Shown here piece by piece: positions 1 to 8,561 of a stretch of DNA of 64,000 bases. The position numbers and the translations under genes were made by a program. The stretch comes from Flavonifractor porci (GTDB taxonomy: Bacteria > Bacillota > Clostridia > Oscillospirales > Oscillospiraceae): contig NZ_JBBHLB010000017.1 of the NCBI RefSeq assembly GCF_037572415.1, forward strand, positions 11,969-75,968. The letters are read 5' to 3'. Within the stretch, counting starts at the first letter, position 1, and each line of letters opens with the position of its first letter. The notes under the pieces are model-generated. The model was not told where the DNA came from. It worked only from the letters and a program-made list of their open reading frames with translations, and made no database searches.

Positions 1-1
1 C

Positions 2-3000
2 GCTATCAAAGATTTTCTAACCAGCAAAATAGAAGAATATTATGAAAACCCCGAAGGGAAGAAAAGTTTTGACAGTAAAGCATACCAGTTATACGAGAAA
101 CTGGGTATTGCCAACGAATTTAACGACTATCTAACTAATACAACTGTTAGGGTAGCCGTTTCCCCGTACATTATTTTGGCCGGAGATGGTGGTGTTGGAA
201 AATCACATCTTATTGCCGATTACATTGATAACTGTGATTCTTTGGGGCAGACATCTTTACTTCTGTTAGGCCAGCAGTTTTCTGCGGGAATGGATGTTTT
301 GGCTATTCTCCCAACTCTACTCGGTTGTGATATTACTTATCACGAACTTTTTGATATATTCGAAGCGATTGCCTGTGCTCAGAAAAGTCGTGTCCTGATC
401 TGTATTGATGCTCTTAATGAAGGTGCTGGGGTAACTTTTTGGAACAGTGTTCTTGGTGGACTCGTTGATTTCCTGAAAGAGTTTCCTCACATTGGCCTCC
501 TCGTGTCTGTGCGTACACAATATGAGGATCCTCTTTTCGACGGACAAGATACGCTTAGAGCACAAATGCAACGAATTGAACACTTCGGTTTCACTACAGT
601 TGAACACGATGCCATGCATCAGTACTTCTCTTTCTATGGAATAACCATTGACTCTGTAGTATTCCCAATTTCAGAATTCAGAAATCCGCTGTTTTTGCGG
701 CTGTTTTGCACCGCAAATAGAAATACGCACATTAGTCTGGGCGATATTTCATTGCCGTTTGTTTATTCGCAGTACATTAGTGTGATGGAGCAGAAAGTCG
801 CTGAAAGATGTAACTATAACAAATCTTATAAATTAATTTCAAAAATTATTGACGAAATGGTTTCCAAACGTATCAATGAACATAGTGGAACCGTTTCACT
901 TTCGCTTGATGATACCCTTGCACTAATAGTTGATATCTGTAAGAAATGGAATGTTAACACCGATGTGTATAGTGCACTTCTTGCGGAAGGAGTTCTTACA
1001 CAAGGCATTACATATAACGGTGATGAGTATGTTTATATTACCTACGAACGACTGGAAGACTACTTTTTAGCACAGAAAATAGTTTCAGCGTATGCACAGT
1101 TAAGTGAGGAGCAGTTTTTTGAGAAGTATTCTTGGATGTTAAACAAGCCGGACCTCCTTCAATTCTTTGGTATTGTCCTTGCTGAAGACTGGGAATATGA
1201 ACTGAGTGATGTATTTTCCTCTGAAAACGCGAAGAATACATATCGTGTTCGCAATGCATTTCTTTATGGCTTATTATGGCGAAAAACAACCAGTATTACG
1301 GAGCATACTATAGATTACATTAACTCGGAAATCCTGCAATATGAGTATAGTTTCAACCAGTTTGTAGATGTTCTCTTCGCATTATCAGCACGCCCAAACC
1401 ATCCTTTGAATGCCAAAAATGCATTTAACTTTTTTCATGGGGTAAAAATGTCAGACAGAGATGCTACATTTATTCCGATATTTGACGAATTATATAGTAA
1501 TCACGATTCAGCGCTTTATCGACTCGTTGAGTGGGGACTTGTTCACGCCTCAAAGCAAGCTATTACCGACGATATTGCGGAAAGTTGTGCAATCATCCTT
1601 TCTTGGCTCCTAATTTCGCCTAACAACGAACTTCGGGATAAGGCAACAAAAGCTATCATTTGCATCCTGAACTCACACATGCCGGCATTATTATTCTTGA
1701 TGCGGATATTTGAAGAAATTGACGACCCATACATTTCTGAAAGAATATATGCTGTCGCATTTGGCTGTGTGGTAAATGAAGATTCACCGCAACAGGTCAG
1801 GGCACTGGCAGAGCATGTTTACAAAAACATATTTGATAAGGATGTTGTATATCCAAATATACTGTTGAGAACCTACGCCAAAAACATTATCGATTATGCA
1901 CGCCACATAGGCTGTGTTGAGGACGGGTATTTCGACGCAGAAAAAATCACACCTCCATATAACAGCAGATTCCCAGAAATTCCTTCGGATGAAGAGATTA
2001 AAACATATAAGTTGGACTATAACAGCGAATCATTTAGAGATTATCATTGGTCACAATTAGCTATTTTGAATTCAATGAAGGTTGAATACAGTCGAAGCGG
2101 TCAACCTGGTGGCTATGGTGATTTTGGAAGGTATACCTTTCAATCGTATTTTTACGCTTGGAAACAACTACATCCTATAGATTTAAAAAACATAGCCATT
2201 AAGCGTATCTTTGAACTGGGTTATGATGTCGAAAAGCACGGAAAATATGATCGAAATTGTACTGATCGTGTTGGTTTAGGGTTTCAGTTTGGAAGGAAGG
2301 AGCGTATTGGGAAAAAGTATCAATGGATAGCACTTTATGAATTGGCGGCTCAAGTCTGTGACAATTATCAGATTACGGTATACGACAATGACATAGGGGA
2401 ACCACATCAGGAATACTGCAAGGGTTCTTTTGAGCCGGATATTCGGAACATCGATCCAACGGTACTTGTTACTCCTGTTTTTGATAATTTGCATATCGAT
2501 ATCGCAGCATTTTCATATGACATCCCAAACAATACTTATGAGGAATGGCTTGCTGATTTTTCTGACACACCTACTTTTGTGCAATGCGTAAAGCTACAGT
2601 CCGGAGCACATCAATATCTCTTACTTACGGGTGAATATGATTGGAAAGAAGCTAAGCGTTTAGGTTTCCGTTCATATGACCTTCCTCGCAAAGATATGTG
2701 GCATCAAATCAGAGGATATGTTGTAAAGAATGAATATGCTGAATCACTCATTTGCGCTCTTTCTGGTGTTGACTTTATGGGGCGTTGGATGCCTGAAGCT
2801 CAAAGTAACTCAGCAATGTACAACAAAGAATATTACTGGTCTGATGCGCATACTTTCTTTAATAACCCATATTATTGTGGTTTAGAATGGGTAAATATCG
2901 ATTCTGACCGCCTTAATTATGTCTTCCCAGGAAAAGTATTAATTCCTGTTAAACAGTATTATAGCGAACGAAAAGGCGAACTGAATTGTTTGAATTCAGA

Positions 3001-3367
3001 AATAGCGTCTATCTACTGGCACAAACCATGCGAGGAAATATATACAAAATTGCAATTAAAGTATTTAAAAGGCAGTAATAGCGCGTTTGTTGATGGTGCT
3101 GGGGAATTAGTATGTTTTGACGGTTCAGAGCTAATAGGTAATGATACAGGTTTCTATATCAGGTACGACAAGCTCCTTGAGTTTTTGAAAAGCAGCAGTT
3201 ATACATTAGTGTGGACATCTTTGTGCGAGAAGCGCATATTGACTCCTCCGTTTGGAAGGTGGGATTTACCACCCAAGGCAATACACATGTCTTCTGTTTA
3301 TTATCTGAAAGACGGTAAAATAACGAAAGCCAGTGAAACATTATTCGAAGACAGACTATATTATTAA
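2..3367 (+). CDS. STAND-type P-loop NTPase, probable anti-phage sensor (5' end outside window)
   Basis: The reading frame is open from the first base of the window, so the start and any N-terminal effector domain lie upstream; a TTG at 176 is only an internal codon. Counting from base 2, a Walker A motif GDGGVGKS is at residues 61-68 and a Walker B-like CIDALNEG around D136, followed by a sensor-like VSVRTQ strand and a FRNPLFLRL winged-helix boundary. The remaining ~900 residues have no recognised enzyme motif and look like a helical sensor region; a conserved-looking GRKERIGKKYQWIAL stretch sits about two thirds along. This layout fits the STAND/NACHT group that includes the Avs anti-phage proteins. 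That role is inferred. The gene is AT-rich relative to the mobilisation module beside it, and its stop overlaps the convergent recombinase stop. Confidence 0.75.
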   Translation, partial: AIKDFLTSKIEEYYENPEGKKSFDSKAYQLYEKLGIANEFNDYLTNTTVRVAVSPYIILAGDGGVGKSHLIADYIDNCDSLGQTSLLLLGQQFSAGMDVLAILPTLLGCDITYHELFDIFEAIACAQKSRVLICIDALNEGAGVTFWNSVLGGLVDFLKEFPHIGLLVSVRTQYEDPLFDGQDTLRAQMQRIEHFGFTTVEHDAMHQYFSFYGITIDSVVFPISEFRNPLFLRLFCTANRNTHISLGDISLPFVYSQYISVMEQKVAERCNYNKSYKLISKIIDEMVSKRINEHSGTVSLSLDDTLALIVDICKKWNVNTDVYSALLAEGVLTQGITYNGDEYVYITYERLEDYFLAQKIVSAYAQLSEEQFFEKYSWMLNKPDLLQFFGIVLAEDWEYELSDVFSSENAKNTYRVRNAFLYGLLWRKTTSITEHTIDYINSEILQYEYSFNQFVDVLFALSARPNHPLNAKNAFNFFHGVKMSDRDATFIPIFDELYSNHDSALYRLVEWGLVHASKQAITDDIAESCAIILSWLLISPNNELRDKATKAIICILNSHMPALLFLMRIFEEIDDPYISERIYAVAFGCVVNEDSPQQVRALAEHVYKNIFDKDVVYPNILLRTYAKNIIDYARHIGCVEDGYFDAEKITPPYNSRFPEIPSDEEIKTYKLDYNSESFRDYHWSQLAILNSMKVEYSRSGQPGGYGDFGRYTFQSYFYAWKQLHPIDLKNIAIKRIFELGYDVEKHGKYDRNCTDRVGLGFQFGRKERIGKKYQWIALYELAAQVCDNYQITVYDNDIGEPHQEYCKGSFEPDIRNIDPTVLVTPVFDNLHIDIAAFSYDIPNNTYEEWLADFSDTPTFVQCVKLQSGAHQYLLLTGEYDWKEAKRLGFRSYDLPRKDMWHQIRGYVVKNEYAESLICALSGVDFMGRWMPEAQSNSAMYNKEYYWSDAHTFFNNPYYCGLEWVNIDSDRLNYVFPGKVLIPVKQYYSERKGELNCLNSEIASIYWHKPCEEIYTKLQLKYLKGSNSAFVDGAGELVCFDGSELIGNDTGFYIRYDKLLEFLKSSSYTLVWTSLCEKRILTPPFGRWDLPPKAIHMSSVYYLKDGKITKASETLFEDRLYY

Positions 3368-4659
3368 CGAGGTCTTGGATTGGAAACGCTTCCTTTCAAT
3401 TTCTCTATTACAATCTCATCTATCTCCCGCTCCAGTTCCTGCACTTTTTTCTGTAACGCAGAAATGTGGGCGTCGAGGATTGGTTTCCTCAACGCCCACA
3501 TTTTTTGCATCTGCGCCAGTTTCTTCAGTTCCTCCGCGCGGCTCTCACAAGCTGTGGAAACGAGCTCCCATACCCTCGCATCCAGCGTTTCCTCGTGGAT
3601 TCGGTGGGAGGCACAATAGGTTTTGCCGTTCCTCTGATAGCCTTTGCAGACATACTCCACACGGCTGTTGCCCCTCCAATATCGGATCATCGGAACGAAT
3701 GGGTTGCCGCACTCGGCGCAGGCCAAAAGACCTGCATAACGGTGCCTGGCTTTATTGCCAGGTGCCGGGTGTTTCCTGGCGTTTTGGTTCAGCAACTCTT
3801 GTACCCGCCCCCAATCCTCCCGCTGGATGATGACCGGATAGACGCCCTCGTGCCGAAACTGTTCTGCTTCTGGTACAGCATAGGTTTTTCCTTCGCGCAT
3901 TTGCTTGCGGTGATTTGTCAGCACACCGACATAGCTCTCATCGGTCAGAATGTTTTTTACACTGGTATAGGTCCAAACATAACTGCCGTCTTTGGCTTTG
4001 TGGATGTCCTGACGCCGTTTTCCGTACCGTTCATACTGGAGCTGCGCCGGAGTTTTTCGTTCCCGTTCATTCAAGCGCCGGGCGATTTCCTTCAGTCTGA
4101 CACCACCCAAGTACAGAGAGTAGACCATTCGCACGGTTTCAGCGGCTTCTTCTATGACCTTGATTTCACCAGTGTTCTTATCTTTCCAGTACCCGAAGGA
4201 CGGGATAATGACGATACCCTCTTTTTGTTTTTGATGGTATCCAGCCCGAATCTTCCTGCCAATGTCTTTGGCATAGTAGTCATTCATCAGGCCGCGGACG
4301 CCGATTATCAAATCATCCTCATCGCGGAAGGTATCGACCCCTTCCGTTGCGGAGATCACCCGCACCTGATGTTCCCGCAGATAGTCAATAAATAATGCGG
4401 TCTGGGTCCTGTGGCGGCCAAGACGGGACAAGTCCTTTACGATGACAGCGTCGATTTTATCTGCGTCCACAGCCGCCGTGAGCTCGTCCAGCCCACGGCG
4501 GTTGAACTTCATGCCGCTTACATTGTCATCGAAGGACTGTCCCACAATGATGTATCCGTGCTGCTCGGCAAACCCATGGCAGGTCTCCTGCTGGTTCAGG
4601 AGAGAGTTCATCTCCTCGTCATCATCGTTTGACAGTCGCGCATAGATCCATACCCGCAT
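3364..4659 (-). CDS. Large serine recombinase, C-terminally shortened
   Basis: Resolvase/invertase-type large serine recombinase that should cut and rejoin DNA at attachment sites. The N-terminal catalytic domain carries the nucleophile in YARLS (Ser10) and the VKDLSRLGR motif; the recombinase domain follows, then a zinc ribbon (CAECGNPF ... YVCKGY). It has 431 residues against 552 in the paralogue immediately upstream, and stops inside the coiled-coil region after the IVIEKLKG segment, so roughly the last 120 residues are missing. The start is 10 bp from the paralogue's stop, so the two are probably co-transcribed. The stop codon overlaps the stop of the convergent STAND gene, which suggests the 3' end was replaced at a recombination junction. 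Whether it is still active is unknown. Confidence 0.85.
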   Translation of the reverse strand: MRVWIYARLSNDDDEEMNSLLNQQETCHGFAEQHGYIIVGQSFDDNVSGMKFNRRGLDELTAAVDADKIDAVIVKDLSRLGRHRTQTALFIDYLREHQVRVISATEGVDTFRDEDDLIIGVRGLMNDYYAKDIGRKIRAGYHQKQKEGIVIIPSFGYWKDKNTGEIKVIEEAAETVRMVYSLYLGGVRLKEIARRLNERERKTPAQLQYERYGKRRQDIHKAKDGSYVWTYTSVKNILTDESYVGVLTNHRKQMREGKTYAVPEAEQFRHEGVYPVIIQREDWGRVQELLNQNARKHPAPGNKARHRYAGLLACAECGNPFVPMIRYWRGNSRVEYVCKGYQRNGKTYCASHRIHEETLDARVWELVSTACESRAEELKKLAQMQKMWALRKPILDAHISALQKKVQELEREIDEIVIEKLKGSVSNPRPR

Positions 4660-4669
4660 CTGTTATCAC

Positions 4670-6328
4670 CTATCCCGCATAGTAGTCGCCATAGATGATC
4701 GCACCCAATCGGTCATAATCGAAATCCGCAGAAAGGATGGAGTCCGTTTGCTCCCCATTTTCGAAGATGTCCAGATGATCCCGGAAAGGCGCTTTCAGCC
4801 GAATCTCTAAATCCAGCTTACCATCCTCCTCGTGAACAAGGATCTTTTCCACCAGCATTTTCAGATGTGCCTCCGACATTTCGCCGTCTTGAAGAATATC
4901 GTCGATCAGTCTGATGTCTCGCTTTAGCTTGGCCTGGCGGCTGCGAAGCATTTCTGAGATGTTCTGCAGTTCTTCGATCTGCTTTTTGGCCTCCGCGATC
5001 TGCTCTTCACGCTTTGCGATCATTCGGTCATAACGTTCCGCGTTGACCTTATCCCGGATGCGTTCCATCAAGATCACCTCCACTTCCTCCTCCAGCAGGA
5101 GAATGTGTTCTTGCAGTTTGCTTATTTTGGCACTGGCCACGGAAGCTTTGGGTGTCCACTTTTCAATGAGCCACTCCAGCCTCGACCAGTTTTCCTGATA
5201 CAGTTTCTTGGTCCGGAGAAGCTCCGCGCTGATCAGGCGGTCCAGTGTTTCCTCATCCACCATGTGAGAGGAGCAATGCTCCTTGCCGTACCGATGGTAG
5301 GTATCACAGACATAGACCACCCGTTCGCCGTCCTTCAGTTTGATCCGCTTGCCGATGAAAGTCCGGCCGCAGTCCTGGCAGCGCAGCAGGCCTCCGTACC
5401 GGAGGATACCCTTGTTGGTACCGGCTCGGGTATTTTTTGCCTTGCGCTCCACAAGAAGTGTCTGCGCCAGTTCCCATGTCTCACGGGTCACGATCACCGG
5501 CAGATAGTTTTCATGGCGGAACTGTTCCTCCGGGTCGGTGAAGCGGAAGGTCTTATTGATTTTATTGCGCTCGCTCTTGTGGCAGATCAGCGTGCCAATG
5601 TAGCTCTCATCCTTAAGGATTCGGCCAACCATCGTCGCGTCCCACAGATATTTCTTGAGAATCCCATCCTGCGTATTGGGCAATCGCTTGTTTAACAGCT
5701 CCATCTGCATGAGCGCGGGCGTTTTTCTTCTCTGCTCGTTCAATGTACGGGCAATGGCTTTCATCCCGCTGCCGTCGGTATAGGCGGAGAAAATCATGCG
5801 GACAGTTTCGGCGGCTTCCTCAACAACAACGACCTTCTTGGTGTTCTTGTCCTTAAAATATCCGAAGGGCGGAATGGTCACGATGCCCTCCTTTTGTTTC
5901 TGCCGGTAACCGGTCCGCACACGCCGGCTGCCATCACGGGCGTAGAAGTCGTTGACCAGTCCCTTGAAGCCAATGATGAGATCACCGTTCTCGTTAAAGG
6001 TATCGATGTTTTCCGTCGCGGACAGGACCCGCACATTGTGTTCACGGAGGTAGTCAATGAAGAGTGCGGTCTGTGTCCGGTGCCGGCCAAGGCGGGACAG
6101 ATCTTTGACGATGATGGCTTCAATTTTCCCTGCCTCGACCACTTCATAGATTTTGTCGATACCCTCACGGTTGAAGTGCATGCCGCTGACATTGTCATCG
6201 AAGGATTCGCCAACCACTTGGTGGCCGTTGCTAATCGCAAAGTTATATATGATTTTTCTCTGGTTATTCAGAGAATTGAGTTCTTCATCCTCATCTCTGG
6301 ACAAGCGGTAATAGAGCCAGACTTTCAT
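4670..6328 (-). CDS. Large serine recombinase (TnpX-like), full length
   Basis: Site-specific recombinase of the large serine family, the probable excision/integration enzyme of the mobilisation module. Visible features are the catalytic Ser10 in YYRLS, VKDLSRLGR and the YARDGSRRVR helix of the catalytic domain, the recombinase domain (residues about 155-280), a zinc ribbon (CQDCGRTF ... YVCDTYHR) and a long coiled coil from about residue 390 to 480. The length, 552 residues, is normal for the family. The ATG at 6328 follows a GGAAAGGAA ribosome site. It is the first gene of a two-recombinase operon, and an 11-bp inverted repeat lies just upstream of its start. Confidence 0.92.
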   Translation of the reverse strand: MKVWLYYRLSRDEDEELNSLNNQRKIIYNFAISNGHQVVGESFDDNVSGMHFNREGIDKIYEVVEAGKIEAIIVKDLSRLGRHRTQTALFIDYLREHNVRVLSATENIDTFNENGDLIIGFKGLVNDFYARDGSRRVRTGYRQKQKEGIVTIPPFGYFKDKNTKKVVVVEEAAETVRMIFSAYTDGSGMKAIARTLNEQRRKTPALMQMELLNKRLPNTQDGILKKYLWDATMVGRILKDESYIGTLICHKSERNKINKTFRFTDPEEQFRHENYLPVIVTRETWELAQTLLVERKAKNTRAGTNKGILRYGGLLRCQDCGRTFIGKRIKLKDGERVVYVCDTYHRYGKEHCSSHMVDEETLDRLISAELLRTKKLYQENWSRLEWLIEKWTPKASVASAKISKLQEHILLLEEEVEVILMERIRDKVNAERYDRMIAKREEQIAEAKKQIEELQNISEMLRSRQAKLKRDIRLIDDILQDGEMSEAHLKMLVEKILVHEEDGKLDLEIRLKAPFRDHLDIFENGEQTDSILSADFDYDRLGAIIYGDYYAG

Positions 6329-6342
6329 AATCGTTCCTTTCC

Positions 6343-6378
6343 GCTATGGTGTGCCGATTATTCACGACACACCATAGC
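6343..6378. promoter_or_regulatory. Inverted repeat ahead of the recombinase operon (candidate operator)
   Basis: GCTATGGTGTG at 6343-6353 is mirrored by CACACCATAGC at 6368-6378 with a 14-nt spacer. The right arm, read on the minus strand, contains TGCTATGGT, usable as an extended -10 for the recombinase operon. The same CACACCATA followed 15 nt later by AATAGCTAT recurs at 12704-12736 ahead of the accessory gene pair. Confidence 0.45.
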
Positions 6379-6409
6379 ACACAAGTTTTTGAATAGCTAT
6401 CAAAACCAA

Positions 6410-6586
6410 TCAGGCCACTTCATTTTCTACCTTACCAACAGAATCAGCAGGCTGATTTGTGTACGGATCATCCACAGATAGATAGTCGTGGATCATCATT
6501 TTCAAGAAGTGATCGAACTGGGCATCTGTCCCCACATAGGAATACATGACACTTTTGATGTTGGATTCTTTTTTCTTTCTACCCAT
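6410..6586 (-). CDS. Small basic-start protein of the mobile element, function unknown
   Basis: A 58-residue protein starting MGRKKKESNIKS. The ATG at 6586 follows GGGGGAAAGGAACG, a good ribosome site; longer readings from 6685 would overlap the relaxase and have no such site. It lies between relaxase and recombinases on the same strand, as small unknown proteins often do in Clostridial mobilisable elements. It has a Lys/Arg-rich N-terminus, a short FDHFLKMMIHDYL helix and an acidic tail. I do not recognise a family; a recombination directionality factor or regulator is a guess from position only. Confidence 0.6.
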   Translation of the reverse strand: MGRKKKESNIKSVMYSYVGTDAQFDHFLKMMIHDYLSVDDPYTNQPADSVGKVENEVA

Positions 6587-6635
6587 AGCGTTCCTTTCCC
6601 CCGAAACCAGTTCGGGCAACAAAAATAGCAGACCG

Positions 6636-7991
6636 TCACATGGTCTGCTGCCAGATTTGCTCTTCTTCGTGATCGTCCTCGGCATGGCCTTGGGCGATTT
6701 TCTTTTGCTGCTTCTTACGGAGCGTCTTCCTGTCTGTGTGGGGATGCATGGTGGTGCTGTCCATCACGGGAGCAGCAGACTGAGACTGCTCCAGACGGTA
6801 TCCAAGCCCCACCACAGCAGAAGCAACGCCGCCGCTCCCATCAGCAGGACTGTCCATGTGGGAGCATCCAGGTGCGGCAGTCGCAGTCTGGGCAGTCTGA
6901 TGCTGGGCAGAGAAAAACGCTTCTCGTTCCGCTTCCCAGCCTGTTCGCTCATCTGCTCCAGGTGCTTCACCGCTTTCAGAAGCTCGTCCATCTGCGTCCG
7001 AGTCGGGAGCTGCGCCAGCAGTTCGCTGATCCTCTTCAGATAGCCAATCTGTCTCTCGGTGTGGTACCCCAGCGTGTAGAGGTCGTTCTGCAAATCCTCC
7101 CACTCCGCTCTCGTGGGATGCACTTCGGGAGGCGGCGTCTGCTCCTGCGCCAGAGGCTGCGGTGTGGCCTGTGCCATCTGCGCAGGTCGGTTCTTCTCCA
7201 ACAGCTCGTCCATGGATAATTTCTGCTCTGATCCTGAATTCATATTCCATCTTCTCCTTCAGATATTTGTCCCCGAACAGCAGGCGGTCACGGCACTGCC
7301 AGCCGCTGGGTGTGGTGTAGGTGATGTTCCGCCGGGAGGTTTCCCAGCGGACCTTGCAGCCCTCGCTCTCCATCAGTACAATGAATTCCTCACGGGTGGA
7401 GGCGTGGCGCATACAGTCGTTGATGAGATTCATGAGCTGCAGCTTCTTGCTCTGGCCATGGGCCGCGGTGTGATACTCACCGACTGTCATGGTCTTGGTT
7501 TTCTGCTTCCTGTCTTTAGGCTTGAACACAGGGAGAGAAAACTCCATGCAGACCTGATCGTTGCGCTGCCGCAGTTCCTGGAGCTGTTCCTTTGCGATGT
7601 GCAGTTTCTTTCCGGTATCGAAGTTGACCGAGTTGATGAGGAAGTGCGAATGGATGTGTTCCCGATCTGTGTGGGTGCAGACCAGAACTTCATATCCCTC
7701 ATAGTACTCAGCCAGCTTCAGCGCCGCTGCGTGAACGGTGACTGGGTCGACCGCTTCGCCTTTCGGGAAGCTCTGCACCATGTGGTAGAACAGTACGCCA
7801 TCGGTCTTGTGATGCAATCGTTTGGTGGTCATGAAGTCTGCGTAGACAGATTCCAGCTGGCAGTTGATACCTGTAATCAACTTCCGCCCATCGAACTCAG
7901 TTTTCTTATCCTGCATGGTGTACCGCATCACGGCTCCCATGCACCCGGTGGTCTGGCCCCGCTTATAATTGGTGAAGCTGATGATCGCCAT
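6636..7991 (-). CDS. Relaxase/mobilisation nuclease (MobP-type)
   Basis: Relaxase of the PF03432-like family, which nicks the element's oriT and carries the strand into the recipient. Residues 1-240 form the recognisable domain: a candidate catalytic Tyr24 in VMRYTMQDKK, and the histidine metal site at H107, H112 and H114 in THTDREHIHSHF. From about residue 250 to 451 the sequence becomes Ala/Gly/Ser/Glu-rich and low in complexity. That tail coincides exactly with a second gene read in another frame (6764-7243), so much of it may be a by-product. The ATG is 3 bp from the mobC stop, indicating translational coupling. Confidence 0.9.
   Translation of the reverse strand: MAIISFTNYKRGQTTGCMGAVMRYTMQDKKTEFDGRKLITGINCQLESVYADFMTTKRLHHKTDGVLFYHMVQSFPKGEAVDPVTVHAAALKLAEYYEGYEVLVCTHTDREHIHSHFLINSVNFDTGKKLHIAKEQLQELRQRNDQVCMEFSLPVFKPKDRKQKTKTMTVGEYHTAAHGQSKKLQLMNLINDCMRHASTREEFIVLMESEGCKVRWETSRRNITYTTPSGWQCRDRLLFGDKYLKEKMEYEFRIRAEIIHGRAVGEEPTCADGTGHTAASGAGADAASRSASHESGVGGFAERPLHAGVPHRETDWLSEEDQRTAGAAPDSDADGRASESGEAPGADERTGWEAEREAFFSAQHQTAQTATAAPGCSHMDSPADGSGGVASAVVGLGYRLEQSQSAAPVMDSTTMHPHTDRKTLRKKQQKKIAQGHAEDDHEEEQIWQQTM
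6764..7243 (-). CDS. Small membrane-anchored coiled-coil protein overlapping the relaxase gene
   Basis: A 159-residue protein wholly inside the relaxase coding region, same strand, different frame. It looks more like a real protein than the relaxase tail does: a Pro/Gln-rich N-terminus, a helical/coiled region (residues about 50-110, with the LPTRTQMDELLKAVKHLEQM segment), a basic KRNEKRF stretch, then one hydrophobic helix near the C-terminus (TVLLMGAAALLLLWWGL). The ATG at 7243 has an AAGGAG ribosome site 10 nt upstream and coincides with the end of the ordered relaxase domain. Possible roles include membrane tethering of the relaxosome; this is inference. Confidence 0.65.
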   Translation of the reverse strand: MNSGSEQKLSMDELLEKNRPAQMAQATPQPLAQEQTPPPEVHPTRAEWEDLQNDLYTLGYHTERQIGYLKRISELLAQLPTRTQMDELLKAVKHLEQMSEQAGKRNEKRFSLPSIRLPRLRLPHLDAPTWTVLLMGAAALLLLWWGLDTVWSSLSLLLP

Positions 7992-7994
7992 TTC

Positions 7995-8306
7995 TCACCA
8001 CCGCTTTCGTTCAAGGATCAACCGGACAGCAGCACAGAGTTCAAAGAACGCCTGGCGCACACCGTCCAGATTGATCACCGTGACGCGCCCCATGTGCGCC
8101 AGGGTGACAAGCTGATTCAGATTTCTGCCGATGGACTTCAGCTCCTTGAGCACTTCTTTCAGTCCATCGACGACCACCACCTGCTTTCCCAGACAGCAGG
8201 CCGTCACATAATCGCTCATGGACATCCCGGAGCGTTTCGCCAATTCCTTGATAGCCTCCCGGTCTTCGGATGCCATCCGGGTACTGAACTTGATATCTTT
8301 TTTCAT
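7995..8306 (-). CDS. mobC: MobC-like relaxosome accessory protein
   Basis: A 103-residue protein with an N-terminal ribbon-helix-helix-like region (KFSTRMASEDREAIKELAKRSG) and the MobC motif KSIGRNLNQLVTLAHMG. MobC-type proteins bind oriT and help the relaxase open it. The ATG at 8306 sits behind GGAGGAAACGAC; a longer in-frame reading to 8522 runs through inverted repeats and lacks a ribosome site, so it was rejected. The stop is 3 bp before the relaxase start. Confidence 0.85.
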   Translation of the reverse strand: MKKDIKFSTRMASEDREAIKELAKRSGMSMSDYVTACCLGKQVVVVDGLKEVLKELKSIGRNLNQLVTLAHMGRVTVINLDGVRQAFFELCAAVRLILERKRW

Positions 8307-8561
8307 GTCGTTTCCTCCAGCCTTTCGTAAAAATGGGGTGTGGGGCAGCGCCCCGCAAACAAGCGGAAGGCGGGCGACGGCTGTGCCGTTGACCAGACAA
8401 ACGCGATGCTGGCCGTCGTCCAAGCGGACGACGAATCCCTCGCTTCGCCGCCAGCGGCGAAGCTCGCTCTCTCTGTCGCTTGTCCTCCTCCCGCCGAACA
8501 CCCGCACTCCTCCTTCGGCCACAAACGGCCCAACACGGCGTTTCTTTTGCCTTGCGGGAGT
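8307..8561. other. Non-coding region with inverted repeats, candidate oriT
   Basis: A 255-bp GC-rich gap between mobC and the RepA-like gene. It holds several hairpins: GGGGC/GCCCC at 8342-8354, CGTCGTCC/GGACGACG at 8414-8433 with a 4-nt loop, and GCTTCGCCG/CGGCGAAGC at 8442-8463 with a 4-nt loop. MobC/relaxase elements usually carry oriT immediately upstream of mobC, so this is the best candidate. The nic site cannot be placed by eye. Confidence 0.5.
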
